64,000 bases of DNA from Conyzicola nivalis (GTDB lineage: Bacteria > Actinomycetota > Actinomycetes > Actinomycetales > Microbacteriaceae). Made by a program: the position numbers and the translations under genes. The notes under the pieces are model-generated. The model made no database searches, was not told where the DNA came from, and worked only from the letters and a program-made list of their open reading frames with translations. Numbering within the stretch: position 1 is the stretch's first letter; every line of letters begins with the position of its first letter. Location of the stretch: assembly GCF_014639655.1 (NCBI RefSeq), contig NZ_BMGB01000001.1, forward strand, positions 2,062,882 through 2,126,881, read 5' to 3'. Shown here piece by piece: positions 34,853 to 41,806 of this stretch.

Positions 34853-35923
34853 CTAGTTGACCGCGTTGGCGGTGAGCCAGGCGAAGGGGTCGACGAACAC
34901 GCCGTCGAGGTGGATCTCGAGATGCAGGTGCGCGCCGGTCGACGCGCCGGTCGACCCGACGAGTCCGATGAGGTCGCCCACCTTGACCGTCTGGCCGGCG
35001 ACGAGCGGGCTCGATCCGGCGATCATGTGGCCGTAGACGCTTTCGACCTTCTGGCCGTTGATCACGTGGTCGAGGTAGACGTGCTGGCCGAAGGATCCGC
35101 CGAAGGTCGACTCGGTCACGACACCGTCGGCGACCGCGTAGATCGGCGTTCCCGAGCCCGGGGTGAAGTCGACACCGTGGTGCTGGCTGGAGCAGCCGCG
35201 GCACGGAGCCACGCGGCTGCCGAAGCCCGAGCTGATCGGCGTGGCATAGGGGAAGGGCCAACGGACCGCGCCGGTGGTCGGCACGAACGTCGACGCGCGC
35301 GTGCCGTACTTCTCGCGGGTGACTTCGGCGTAGGAGGTGACGGTGAAGGCGTCGCGGGTGAGCGCGCTGACCGTGGCGTCGGCTGCGACCTCGACGGTCT
35401 GCCCGGGTCCCGAGTCGGAGATGCTCGAGCCGCCGGCGCCGCCCACGGGCTCGTCGGCGAAAGTGATGAAGGCGTTGGCGGGAACGGTCGTGCCCACGAG
35501 CAGGGCACCCGAGAACAGGAGGGCTCCGACGGAAAGAAGGGTGGATGCCGGGCGAGACTTCTTCGCGGGCTTCGCCTTGCGGGCGAGCTTCGGCATCTTG
35601 GTGATGCGCACCTTGGGCGGAGCCTCGGCGCGGCGCGCGGCGCGTTCTACGCGGCGGCTGCCTTTGATCTTGGTGCCGACCACGATGGGGATCGCTTCCG
35701 GATGAACCGGCTCTTCGTCTGCGGAGAAGAGGCTCAACAGGAAGGGGTCATCGACGGGTGCTTCGGCCACGGTGTCGTCGGCGAGCGACGGTGCGACGGT
35801 GACGTGCTGGTCGAGCGGTGGTAACGAGATGGCGGGAGTGGGAACAGCGGGCACGCCGGCGGCGGCTGCTTCCATGGCACGCAACTGTCGCCGCGTCAGG
35901 GGAGCGGATGAATCATTCGTCAC
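34853..35923 (-). CDS. M23-family peptidoglycan endopeptidase, membrane-anchored
   Basis: A 356-residue cell-wall hydrolase. An N-terminal cytoplasmic part of about 130 residues, rich in basic residues before the membrane (KLARKAKPAKKSRP), leads to one membrane segment (TLLSVGALLFSGALLVGTTV). The C-terminal M23 (LytM) domain has zinc ligands in HHGVDF and HLHLEI. It would cut peptide cross-links outside the cell. The GTG at 35923 is chosen because it overlaps the stop of a 22-codon leader ORF (GTGA) that has a good ribosome site, while the gene itself has none; an upstream TTG in frame is possible. Confidence 0.85.
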   Translation of the reverse strand: MTNDSSAPLTRRQLRAMEAAAAGVPAVPTPAISLPPLDQHVTVAPSLADDTVAEAPVDDPFLLSLFSADEEPVHPEAIPIVVGTKIKGSRRVERAARRAEAPPKVRITKMPKLARKAKPAKKSRPASTLLSVGALLFSGALLVGTTVPANAFITFADEPVGGAGGSSISDSGPGQTVEVAADATVSALTRDAFTVTSYAEVTREKYGTRASTFVPTTGAVRWPFPYATPISSGFGSRVAPCRGCSSQHHGVDFTPGSGTPIYAVADGVVTESTFGGSFGQHVYLDHVINGQKVESVYGHMIAGSSPLVAGQTVKVGDLIGLVGSTGASTGAHLHLEIHLDGVFVDPFAWLTANAVN

Positions 35924-35988
35924 GATACGGGGCAACCGATCGTCGAACGGAAGGAGGCGCGCAGCACGACGGCATTACGTACGTTCAT
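35920..35988 (-). CDS. 22-codon leader ORF coupled to the M23 gene
   Basis: A short ORF starts with ATG at 35988 behind AGAGGAGT eight bases upstream and encodes a peptide beginning MNVRNAVVLRASF and ending STIGCPVS. Its TGA overlaps the GTG of the M23 peptidase by four bases. The peptidase has no Shine-Dalgarno of its own, so ribosomes finishing this ORF would restart on it. The peptide is basic, with one Cys near the end, and has no known family. It may only be a coupling device or may regulate in response to translation rate. Confidence 0.6.
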   Translation of the reverse strand: MNVRNAVVLRASFRSTIGCPVS

Positions 35989-36000
35989 CGCGGTTTACTC

Positions 36001-36036
36001 CTCTAAAAAGCGGCCTCGCCGTTGGCGAAAAGGCTC
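36001..36036 (-). promoter_or_regulatory. Hairpin with T run in the M23 leader, possible attenuator
   Basis: Read on the minus strand, GCCT-TTT-CGCC-AAC-GGCG-AGGC folds to a two-part stem and is followed by CGCTTTTT, then the leader ORF ribosome site. It resembles an intrinsic terminator or the expression platform of a regulatory RNA. The upstream stretch to about 36110 is also structured. M23 genes in actinobacteria are known targets of c-di-AMP riboswitches, but I could not match that consensus here. Confidence 0.35.
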
Positions 36037-36133
36037 TATTCCTCGGGTAGCTACTCAACGGGCATCGGGCCACAAAGGTAACGGATGTATAAACTTTAGC
36101 TGCAAACGCATGGTTCTGCCACCCCAGTGTGGG

Positions 36134-36934
36134 TCACGCGTCCAGCTGTGCCAGCACCGCCTCTAGAGTCGAGGCAAGCTCGGGTGGCGCGGCGAGCAGA
36201 AATTCGGCGCTCGCGGGCGCCCCTGCGGCCCCCGTGACGACCGCTCCGGCCTCGCGTGCGACCAGTGCGGCGGCAGCGTGATCCCAGGGTTTGAGTCCGC
36301 GCTCAAAATAGCCGTTCAGGCGGCCGGTCGCGACCGCGCAGAGGTCGAGCGAGGCCGTGCCGAACCTGCGGATGTCGCGTACCAATGGCAGCAGTCCGGC
36401 CACCACCGCGCCCTGTTTCGCGCGCACCGCCGACTCGTATCCGAAGCCGGTTCCGATGAGGGACTGGGCGAGGGATGCGGCCTCCGTGACGCGAAGCTGC
36501 TGATTTCCCGAGAACGCGCCGCCACCTTCCGACGCGGTGTACACCTCCCCGGTCATGGGGTTCGTGACACATCCGGCGAGCGCCCGCCAGGTGAGCGGAT
36601 CGGGCTCGCCCTCGACCACTGCGATGCTCACCGCCCAGTGCGGAATCCCGTAGAAGTAGTTGACGGTTCCGTCGATCGGGTCGACCACCCAGGTGAGCCC
36701 GCTCGAGCCCGTGCCCGCCCCGCCCTCCTCGCCGAGGAAGCCGTCGTCGGGCCGCGCGTCCGCGAGCATCGACCGGATGAGGGTCTCGGTCTCCCGATCG
36801 GCCTGGGTGACCACGTCGACCGGGCTGGACTTGTGATCGGCGATCTCGACCCCCTCGACGCGGCGTCGTCGTGCGAGACCGCCTGCCGTGATCGCGAGGT
36901 CCCGCGCTAGGCTCAAGAGTTCGTCGTTCGGCAT
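36134..36934 (-). CDS. Inositol monophosphatase-family phosphatase
   Basis: A 266-residue metal-dependent phosphatase of the FIG/IMPase superfamily. Metal ligands are visible: Glu in GEEGG near 69-73, the core DPIDGTVNYFYGIPHW near 85-100, and WDHAAAALVAREAGA near 213-227. Members hydrolyse inositol-1-phosphate, histidinol phosphate or PAP; the sequence alone does not decide. It is cytoplasmic. TAGCCT lies six bases before the ATG and there is no Shine-Dalgarno, which points to a leaderless message. The M23 gene lies 210 bases downstream on the same strand. Confidence 0.87.
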   Translation of the reverse strand: MPNDELLSLARDLAITAGGLARRRRVEGVEIADHKSSPVDVVTQADRETETLIRSMLADARPDDGFLGEEGGAGTGSSGLTWVVDPIDGTVNYFYGIPHWAVSIAVVEGEPDPLTWRALAGCVTNPMTGEVYTASEGGGAFSGNQQLRVTEAASLAQSLIGTGFGYESAVRAKQGAVVAGLLPLVRDIRRFGTASLDLCAVATGRLNGYFERGLKPWDHAAAALVAREAGAVVTGAAGAPASAEFLLAAPPELASTLEAVLAQLDA

Positions 36935-36946
36935 GCGTCGAGGCTA
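36935..36946 (-). promoter_or_regulatory. Predicted leaderless -10 for the IMPase gene
   Basis: On the minus strand TAGCCT (36941-36946) is followed by six bases and the ATG at 36934. Confidence 0.55.
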
Positions 36947-36988
36947 CCGAATCGGGCCCTCAGAACAGTGAAAGAGATTTCCTCCGCG

Positions 36989-37008
36989 TGTCGGCATAAG
37001 TGCCGACA
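36989..37008. promoter_or_regulatory. 20-base palindrome TGTCGGCATAAGTGCCGACA
   Basis: Eight-base arms TGTCGGCA and TGCCGACA pair perfectly around TAAG. It lies 42 bases upstream of the -10 box of the IMPase gene and would cover the -35 region of a rightward promoter with -10 TACCCT at about 37016. No T run follows on either strand, so an operator is more likely than a terminator. Confidence 0.55.
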
Positions 37009-37296
37009 AAACGTGTACCCTGATCTGAGCGATCGACTTCCCCCGGAGAAGATCGCAACTAGCTAGTTCAGTTGACCCGCCTCTCCCCTAGGTGGCGATG
37101 TCCTGGCTGAAGGCGTTGACCTGCCCGTATGGTCACGCAGGATGCCCGCTGCCACTTCCCTGGCGCGGGCATCCGAGCCCTTCCCCCTCTTCGCGGCGCC
37201 GCCGTTTCTGCTCGACAGGAGCGATTCGCGCTCGCGCTCCGTCAACAGGACAGACCGCGGCATCCTGCACCCGGCGCCCTGTCGAACGGCGCACGC
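37009..37296. other. Intergenic region between the palindrome and the tRNA-Tyr terminator
   Basis: No gene is supported in these 288 bases. A hairpin with arms GCGAT and ATCGC, and inner CTTC/GAAG, lies at about 37029-37055. An ATG frame at 37092 is open for 85 codons, but it lacks a ribosome site and runs into the tRNA-Tyr terminator and tRNA, so I do not call it. Confidence 0.5.
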
Positions 37297-37326
37297 AAAA
37301 GGCCCCGACTCTCGTCGGCGCCTTTT
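37297..37326 (-). terminator. Terminator of tRNA-Tyr
   Basis: AAAAGGC at 37297-37303 and GCCTTTT at 37320-37326 flank an inner stem CCGAC/GTCGG. On the minus strand it ends in CCTTTTGC, ten bases after the tRNA 3' end. Confidence 0.75.
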
Positions 37327-37336
37327 CCAGATCCTC

Positions 37337-37421
37337 TGGTGGCGAGTGAGGGATTCGAACCCCCGAATGCGATGCAGTCTGATTTACAGTCAGATCCCTT
37401 TGGCCGCTTGGGTAACTCGCC
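37337..37421 (-). tRNA. tRNA-Tyr (GTA)
   Basis: A class II tRNA of 85 bases with encoded CCA (37337-37339). Acceptor GGCGAGT/ACTCGCC, anticodon stem TCTGA/TCAGA with loop CTGTAAA (anticodon GTA), a long variable arm and a normal T loop TTCGAAT. The terminator follows directly. Confidence 0.96.
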
Positions 37422-37559
37422 AGGGCGCTCCCGTCCACATGTATTCATCTGACCGAAGGCGCTGAACAAGAATAGCCTGACTTTCGCCTCGTCAAAATCA
37501 CATCCGCCGCCGAGCGAGCGCGGGCCGATAGTATCGCTGTGCCAAGGGAGGTGGGCCCA

Positions 37560-38576
37560 GTGCCGGGAATCAACGAAGTCGCGCTGCTCGCCGGCGTTTC
37601 GACCGCCACCGTCTCCCGCGCTCTCAGCGGGAACGGCCACGTTTCCGACACCACCAAGTCGCGCGTCAAGGCCGCCGCGTTCGAACTCGGCTACGTCGTG
37701 TCCTCCAATGCTTCGAGCCTCGCGACGGGCCGCACGAAGAATATCGGCGTCGTCATCCCTTTCCTCAACCGCTGGTTCTTCAGCTCGGTCGTCGAGGGCG
37801 CTGAGCAGTCACTACTCAGCCACGGCTACGACCTCACGCTCTACAACCTGAGCGGCAGCGGCGACGAGCGGCGCAGCGTCTTCGAGCATTTCCTGCTGCG
37901 CAAACGGGTGGACGCCGTCATCGCCGTCTCGCTCGAACTCACCGCGAGCGAGGTGGGCAGTCTGCTCGACATGAACAAACCGATCGTGGGCGTCGGCGGA
38001 CCGTTGCCCGGCGTACAGACACTCAGCATCGACGACGTGCGGGTGGCGCGCCTCGCGACCGAGCACTTGCTGTCGCTCGGGCACCGCTCGATCGGGCACA
38101 TCGGTGGCAACGACGACGTCGAGCTCGACTTCCACCTGCCGACGAACCGGCGCGTCGGCTACGAGGCCGCGCTCGGGGCGAACGGCATCCCGGCCGACCC
38201 CGCGCTGTTCGCCGAGGCCGACTTCACCCTGCAGGGCGGTTACCGCGCCGCCACCCGGCTGCTCGGCAACCCGCGCACGCGGCCGACGGCGGTGTTCGCC
38301 GCCTCGGACGAGATGGCCATCGGCACCATCCTCGCGGCGCGCGACCTCGGGCTGAGTGTGCCGGGAGACGTCTCGGTGATCGGCATCGACGACCACGAGC
38401 TCGCCGAGTTCTTCGGCCTGAGCACGGTCGCGCAGTACCCGGCCGAGCAGGGTCGGCGGGCCGTCGAGATCCTGATGGACCAGTTGCACCCGGCCCGGCG
38501 CACGCCGGCCGAGAACTTCCCCCTGCGGTTCGAGCTGATCGTGCGCTCGAGCACCGCGGCCCCGCGGCGGAGCTGA
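37560..38576 (+). CDS. LacI-family transcriptional regulator
   Basis: A 338-residue LacI/GalR protein. The HTH is at residues about 4-25 (INEVALLAGVSTATVSRALSG), with hinge NASSLATGRT, followed by the sugar-binding core (IGVVIPFLNRWFFSSVVEG, VFAASDEMAIGTI, SVIGIDDHELAEFFGLSTV). The GTG at 37560 has AAGGGAGG eight bases upstream; a GTG seven codons earlier has none. A TAGTAT box at about 37530 could be the -10. It has no transport operon beside it, so its target is not evident; the GH13 gene upstream is one candidate. Confidence 0.88.
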   Translation: MPGINEVALLAGVSTATVSRALSGNGHVSDTTKSRVKAAAFELGYVVSSNASSLATGRTKNIGVVIPFLNRWFFSSVVEGAEQSLLSHGYDLTLYNLSGSGDERRSVFEHFLLRKRVDAVIAVSLELTASEVGSLLDMNKPIVGVGGPLPGVQTLSIDDVRVARLATEHLLSLGHRSIGHIGGNDDVELDFHLPTNRRVGYEAALGANGIPADPALFAEADFTLQGGYRAATRLLGNPRTRPTAVFAASDEMAIGTILAARDLGLSVPGDVSVIGIDDHELAEFFGLSTVAQYPAEQGRRAVEILMDQLHPARRTPAENFPLRFELIVRSSTAAPRRS

Positions 38577-38577
38577 G

Positions 38578-38679
38578 TTACAGTCCGCGGCCCCGTCGAC
38601 GCATGCGGATGCCGTAGATGCTGCCCGCGAAGCCGACCACGACGAGCAGGATCGGGATGATAAACGGGGCGAAGTCCAT
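38578..38679 (-). CDS. 33-residue single-pass membrane protein
   Basis: A 33-codon gene, convergent with the LacI gene and upstream-adjacent to nothing else. The peptide starts MDFAPFIIPILLVVVGF, giving one membrane segment of about 20 residues, and ends in a basic tail RMRRRGRGL, so an outside-N, inside-C topology is expected. TACCAT lies seven bases before the ATG, the same leaderless arrangement as many genes in this window, which supports expression. Function is unknown; such proteins often attach to larger membrane complexes. Confidence 0.55.
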   Translation of the reverse strand: MDFAPFIIPILLVVVGFAGSIYGIRMRRRGRGL

Positions 38680-38703
38680 ACCCACGATGGTAGCCCGGCC
38701 CCG

Positions 38704-39474
38704 CTATTGCGACAGCGAGCGGTAGCGGCTGCCCGTCTCGGCGATGATCACCGCGTAGGCGGGGTCGGAGTTGTAGGCGGCGATTCCCGCGGCCCAGCCC
38801 GCCTCGTGAGCCATGTCGCCGCTGGCGCGGCACAGATAATTTGCGGATGCCGCGACGGCGTCGTCTAAGTTCTGGGGGTCTTCGACGCCGTCGCCGCTCG
38901 CGTCGACATGCCAATTGCGCCAGGTCTGCGGGATCAGCTGCATCGGCCCGACGGCGCGGTCGAACTCGGCGTCACCGTCGACCGCCCCCGCGTCGCTGTC
39001 GGGGATGTGCTCGGTCGCGCCGCCCTCGAGGGCGATGCCGAAGATCGGGGGCGCCACGGTGCCGTCGGCACCGACCGTCGACCCGTCGTGCGTGCCGTGC
39101 CGGCTTTCCGCGTAGCCGATCGCGGCCAGGGTGTTCCATCCGAGCCCGCAGGTGGGCATCTGCACGGCCTTGGAGATGGCGACACCCGCGTAGGCGGCGA
39201 GAGCGCGCTCGGGGATGTCGGTCGCCTCCGCCGTCTCGGCGAGCCAGACCGCGTCGACCGTTCCGGCGACACCCGGCCCGGTGACCGCGGCCGCCTCCAC
39301 GGGAGGTGCGGCCGGCGACGCCCAGGTCGGCGCGGGCAGCGCCTCGCCGTCGTCAGCGGCGGGCGAGAGGGGCGAGAGCGCGAAGAACGCGACGAGTCCG
39401 GCTACGACGACCGCCGCACCCGCCCCGATCAGAATGCGGGTGTGGCGACGAGCGGGCATCCCTCGTTCTACCAT
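38704..39474 (-). CDS. Lytic murein transglycosylase
   Basis: A 256-residue exported enzyme. A membrane or signal-anchor segment lies at about residues 12-33 (ILIGAGAAVVVAGLVAFFAL), followed by a low-complexity linker and an SLT/MltB-like domain. The catalytic Glu is in AAIGYAESRHGTH near residue 123, and the conserved GPMQLIPQTWRNW and AAIAAYNSD follow. It would cleave glycan strands of peptidoglycan with formation of 1,6-anhydro-MurNAc. Start is uncertain between the ATG at 39474 and one fifteen bases later (39459). It diverges from yajQ with only six bases between the start codons. Confidence 0.86.
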   Translation of the reverse strand: MVERGMPARRHTRILIGAGAAVVVAGLVAFFALSPLSPAADDGEALPAPTWASPAAPPVEAAAVTGPGVAGTVDAVWLAETAEATDIPERALAAYAGVAISKAVQMPTCGLGWNTLAAIGYAESRHGTHDGSTVGADGTVAPPIFGIALEGGATEHIPDSDAGAVDGDAEFDRAVGPMQLIPQTWRNWHVDASGDGVEDPQNLDDAVAASANYLCRASGDMAHEAGWAAGIAAYNSDPAYAVIIAETGSRYRSLSQ

Positions 39475-39480
39475 GGGGGT
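39469..39480 (+). promoter_or_regulatory. Predicted leaderless -10 for yajQ
   Basis: TACCAT (39469-39474) is followed by six bases and the ATG at 39481. It lies inside the 5' end of the divergent transglycosylase gene. Confidence 0.55.
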
Positions 39481-39969
39481 ATGGCAGATCCCACATTCGA
39501 CATCGTCAGCAAGGTCGACAAGATGGAGGCGGAGAACGCCGTCAACCAGGCCCAGAAAGAGATAGCCACGCGCTACGACTTCAAGGGCGTCGGCGCATCC
39601 GTGGAATGGAGCGGCGAGAAGCTGCTTCTCAAGGCGAGCGCGGAAGAGCGCGTGAAAGCCGTTCTCGAGGTGCTCGAGGCGAAGTTCATCAAGCGCGGCA
39701 TCGGCCTGCGCAGCCTCGACTCCGGCGAGCCCTACCCGAGCGGCAAGGAATACCGCATCGAGGTCTCGCTGAAGAACGGCATCTCGTCGGAGGACGCGAA
39801 GAAGGTCAGCAAGATCATCCGCGACGAGGCGCCGAAGGGCGTCAAGTCGCAGATCCAGGGCGACGAATTGCGCGTCACCTCGAAGAGCCGCGACGACCTC
39901 CAGGCGGTCATGGCGCTCCTCCGGGGCAAGGACCTCGACATCGCCCTCCAGTTCGTCAACTTCCGCTAG
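39481..39969 (+). CDS. yajQ: YajQ-family nucleotide-binding protein
   Basis: A 162-residue cytoplasmic protein of the YajQ/DUF520 family with two ferredoxin-like halves. The N-terminus ADPTFDIVSKVDKMEAENAVNQ and the segment EIATRYDFKG are diagnostic; the C-terminus DIALQFVNFR is also standard. Some members bind cyclic di-GMP and act as transcriptional co-regulators, while others were described as GTP/ATP-binding; which applies here is unknown. Length is normal. Confidence 0.93.
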   Translation: MADPTFDIVSKVDKMEAENAVNQAQKEIATRYDFKGVGASVEWSGEKLLLKASAEERVKAVLEVLEAKFIKRGIGLRSLDSGEPYPSGKEYRIEVSLKNGISSEDAKKVSKIIRDEAPKGVKSQIQGDELRVTSKSRDDLQAVMALLRGKDLDIALQFVNFR

Positions 39970-40029
39970 CGAAGAATTTCATCGACGGCCCCACCACGGG
40001 GTGAACGCCGTCGATAGACTGCGAACCAT

Positions 40030-41487
40030 ATGGACGGTTTCCTGACGCTGCCGGGTGTGGTGGTCGCTCTTGCCGTCGTCGACTTCATCATCCGGCTGAT
40101 CTGCCTCGTCTATGTTCCGCGCAACAGGCGACCGCAGACGGCCACCGCGTGGCTGCTTGCGATCTTCTTCCTCCCGCCCTACATCGGGGTGGCCCTATTC
40201 CTGCTGCTCGGCAGCCGCCGCCTGCCGAAGGGCCGCCGCGAGAAGCAGGCGGAGATCAACTCGTTCATCACCGAGACGACGGAGGGCGTCGAGGAGGTCA
40301 AGCACGACCACCCGTGGCTCGACCCGGTCGTCGAACTCAACCGGCACCTAGGCGCCATGCCGCTCGTCGGAGGCAACACCGCCAAACTCTTCGGCACCTA
40401 CGATCAGACGCTGGTCGAGATGACAGCGGCGATCAACTCCGCCACCAAGTGGGTGCACGCCGAGTTCTACATCCTCGCGCTCGACAAGACCACGGCACCG
40501 TTCTTCGACGCGCTCGAGGCGGCCGTCAAACGCGGCCTCGAGGTGCGCGTGCTGCTCGACCACGTCGCCGGGCTGCGCGCCGTGGGCTACCGCCGCACGC
40601 TGCGCCGGTTGCGCAAGTCCGGCGTGCACTGGTCGCTCATGCTGCCCGTGCAGCCGCTGCGAGGCAAGTGGCAGCGTCCCGACCTGCGCAACCACCGCAA
40701 GATCCTCGTGCTCGACGGCAACGTCGCCTTCACCGGTTCGCAGAACGTGGTCGACTCGAGCTACAACAAGCGGGGCAACGTGCGGCGCGGCCTGCACTGG
40801 AAAGACCTCATGGTGCGTTTCGAGGGCCCCATCGTCGCGGGCATCAACGCCCTGTTCATCACCGACTGGTACACCGAGACCGGCGAACTGCTCATGCGCG
40901 AGGCCAACACCGTCCCCCGCCCGCTGGTTTCCGAGACCCTCGACGCGCAGGTGGTCCCGAGCGGACCCGGCTTCGAGGGCGAGAACAACCTGCGCTTGTT
41001 CAACTCGCTGCTCTACCTGGCGCAGGAGAAGATCATCATCACCTCGCCCTACTTCGTGCCCGACGAGTCGATGCTCTACGCCATCACCACGGCGGCACAG
41101 AGCGGCATCGACGTGCAGCTCTTCGTGTCGGAGATCGGCGACCAGCCCGTGGTGTACCACGCGCAGCGCAGCTATTACGAGGCGCTGCTGCGGGCCGGCG
41201 TGCGCATCTGGCTCTACAAGGCGCCCACCGTGTTGCACTCGAAGTTCTTCACGATCGACGACGAGGTCGCCGTGATCGGCTCGAGCAACATGGACATGCG
41301 CTCCTTCAGCCTCAACCTCGAGATCTCGGTGATGGTGCACGGCAAGTCGTTCGTCGACGATCTGCGCAAGGTCGAGCAGGAATACCGCGATACGAGTCGC
41401 GAACTGCACCTTGAAGAGTGGATGACACGCAACCGAGCGTCGGCCGTGCTCGACAACGTCGCCCGCCTCACGGCCGCGGTGCAGTAA
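40030..41487 (+). CDS. cls: Cardiolipin synthase (PLD-type)
   Basis: A 485-residue phospholipase D-type enzyme that joins phosphatidylglycerol units to cardiolipin at the membrane. Two N-terminal membrane segments (VVVALAVVDFIIRLICLVYV and AWLLAIFFLPPYIGVALFLLLG) are followed by two HKD motifs: NHRKILVLDG near 220 and LHSKFFTIDD near 400, each with a following GS(S/Q)N. TAGACT lies nine bases before the ATG, so the leader is at most two or three bases. Neighbour of yajQ on the same strand, 60 bases downstream. Confidence 0.94.
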   Translation: MDGFLTLPGVVVALAVVDFIIRLICLVYVPRNRRPQTATAWLLAIFFLPPYIGVALFLLLGSRRLPKGRREKQAEINSFITETTEGVEEVKHDHPWLDPVVELNRHLGAMPLVGGNTAKLFGTYDQTLVEMTAAINSATKWVHAEFYILALDKTTAPFFDALEAAVKRGLEVRVLLDHVAGLRAVGYRRTLRRLRKSGVHWSLMLPVQPLRGKWQRPDLRNHRKILVLDGNVAFTGSQNVVDSSYNKRGNVRRGLHWKDLMVRFEGPIVAGINALFITDWYTETGELLMREANTVPRPLVSETLDAQVVPSGPGFEGENNLRLFNSLLYLAQEKIIITSPYFVPDESMLYAITTAAQSGIDVQLFVSEIGDQPVVYHAQRSYYEALLRAGVRIWLYKAPTVLHSKFFTIDDEVAVIGSSNMDMRSFSLNLEISVMVHGKSFVDDLRKVEQEYRDTSRELHLEEWMTRNRASAVLDNVARLTAAVQ

Positions 41488-41586
41488 CCCGCCGACCGGC
41501 CGCGCCACCCGTTGCGCCGGCCAGAAAGCGAATGTTATTCTCCTAGCACTTGCAGCCCCTAGTCAGCGCAGAGAAGGGAGCAACCC

Positions 41587-41793
41587 GTGCCCTCCCATCA
41601 CCTCATCACGGCCGTCCAGACCGTCGCAACGAACAACGACGGGCTCACCTGGTGGCTCGCCAGCGTGTGTGCGCTCGCCTTCGTCCTGGCCACCGGCGGC
41701 GCCATCCTGCTCTCGGCGCACCAGCGCAGGCAGCGCGTTCCGCACCCGCACTACCACCGCCACTCGCCGACCGACGTTCCCCCGGACGAGTGA
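41587..41793 (+). CDS. Small membrane protein, unknown
   Basis: A 68-residue protein with a single membrane segment (WWLASVCALAFVLATGGAILL) and a His/Arg-rich tail (HQRRQRVPHPHYHRHSP). A good Shine-Dalgarno GAAGGGAG lies six bases before the GTG start. It ends 13 bases before the convergent fprA stop. The His cluster could bind metal, but nothing else supports that. No known family recognised. Confidence 0.65.
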   Translation: MPSHHLITAVQTVATNNDGLTWWLASVCALAFVLATGGAILLSAHQRRQRVPHPHYHRHSPTDVPPDE

Positions 41794-41806
41794 CGGTGAC
41801 AGCCCG

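Noticed and set aside
35989-36130. c-di-AMP (ydaO-type) riboswitch upstream of the M23 gene
   Set aside because: The location would suit it, but I could not align the stretch to the conserved core by eye. It is kept only as an unassigned structured leader.
37092-37349. 85-codon frame MAMSWLKAL... before tRNA-Tyr
   Set aside because: It lacks a ribosome site or leaderless -10 at the right distance and runs through the tRNA terminator into the tRNA gene.
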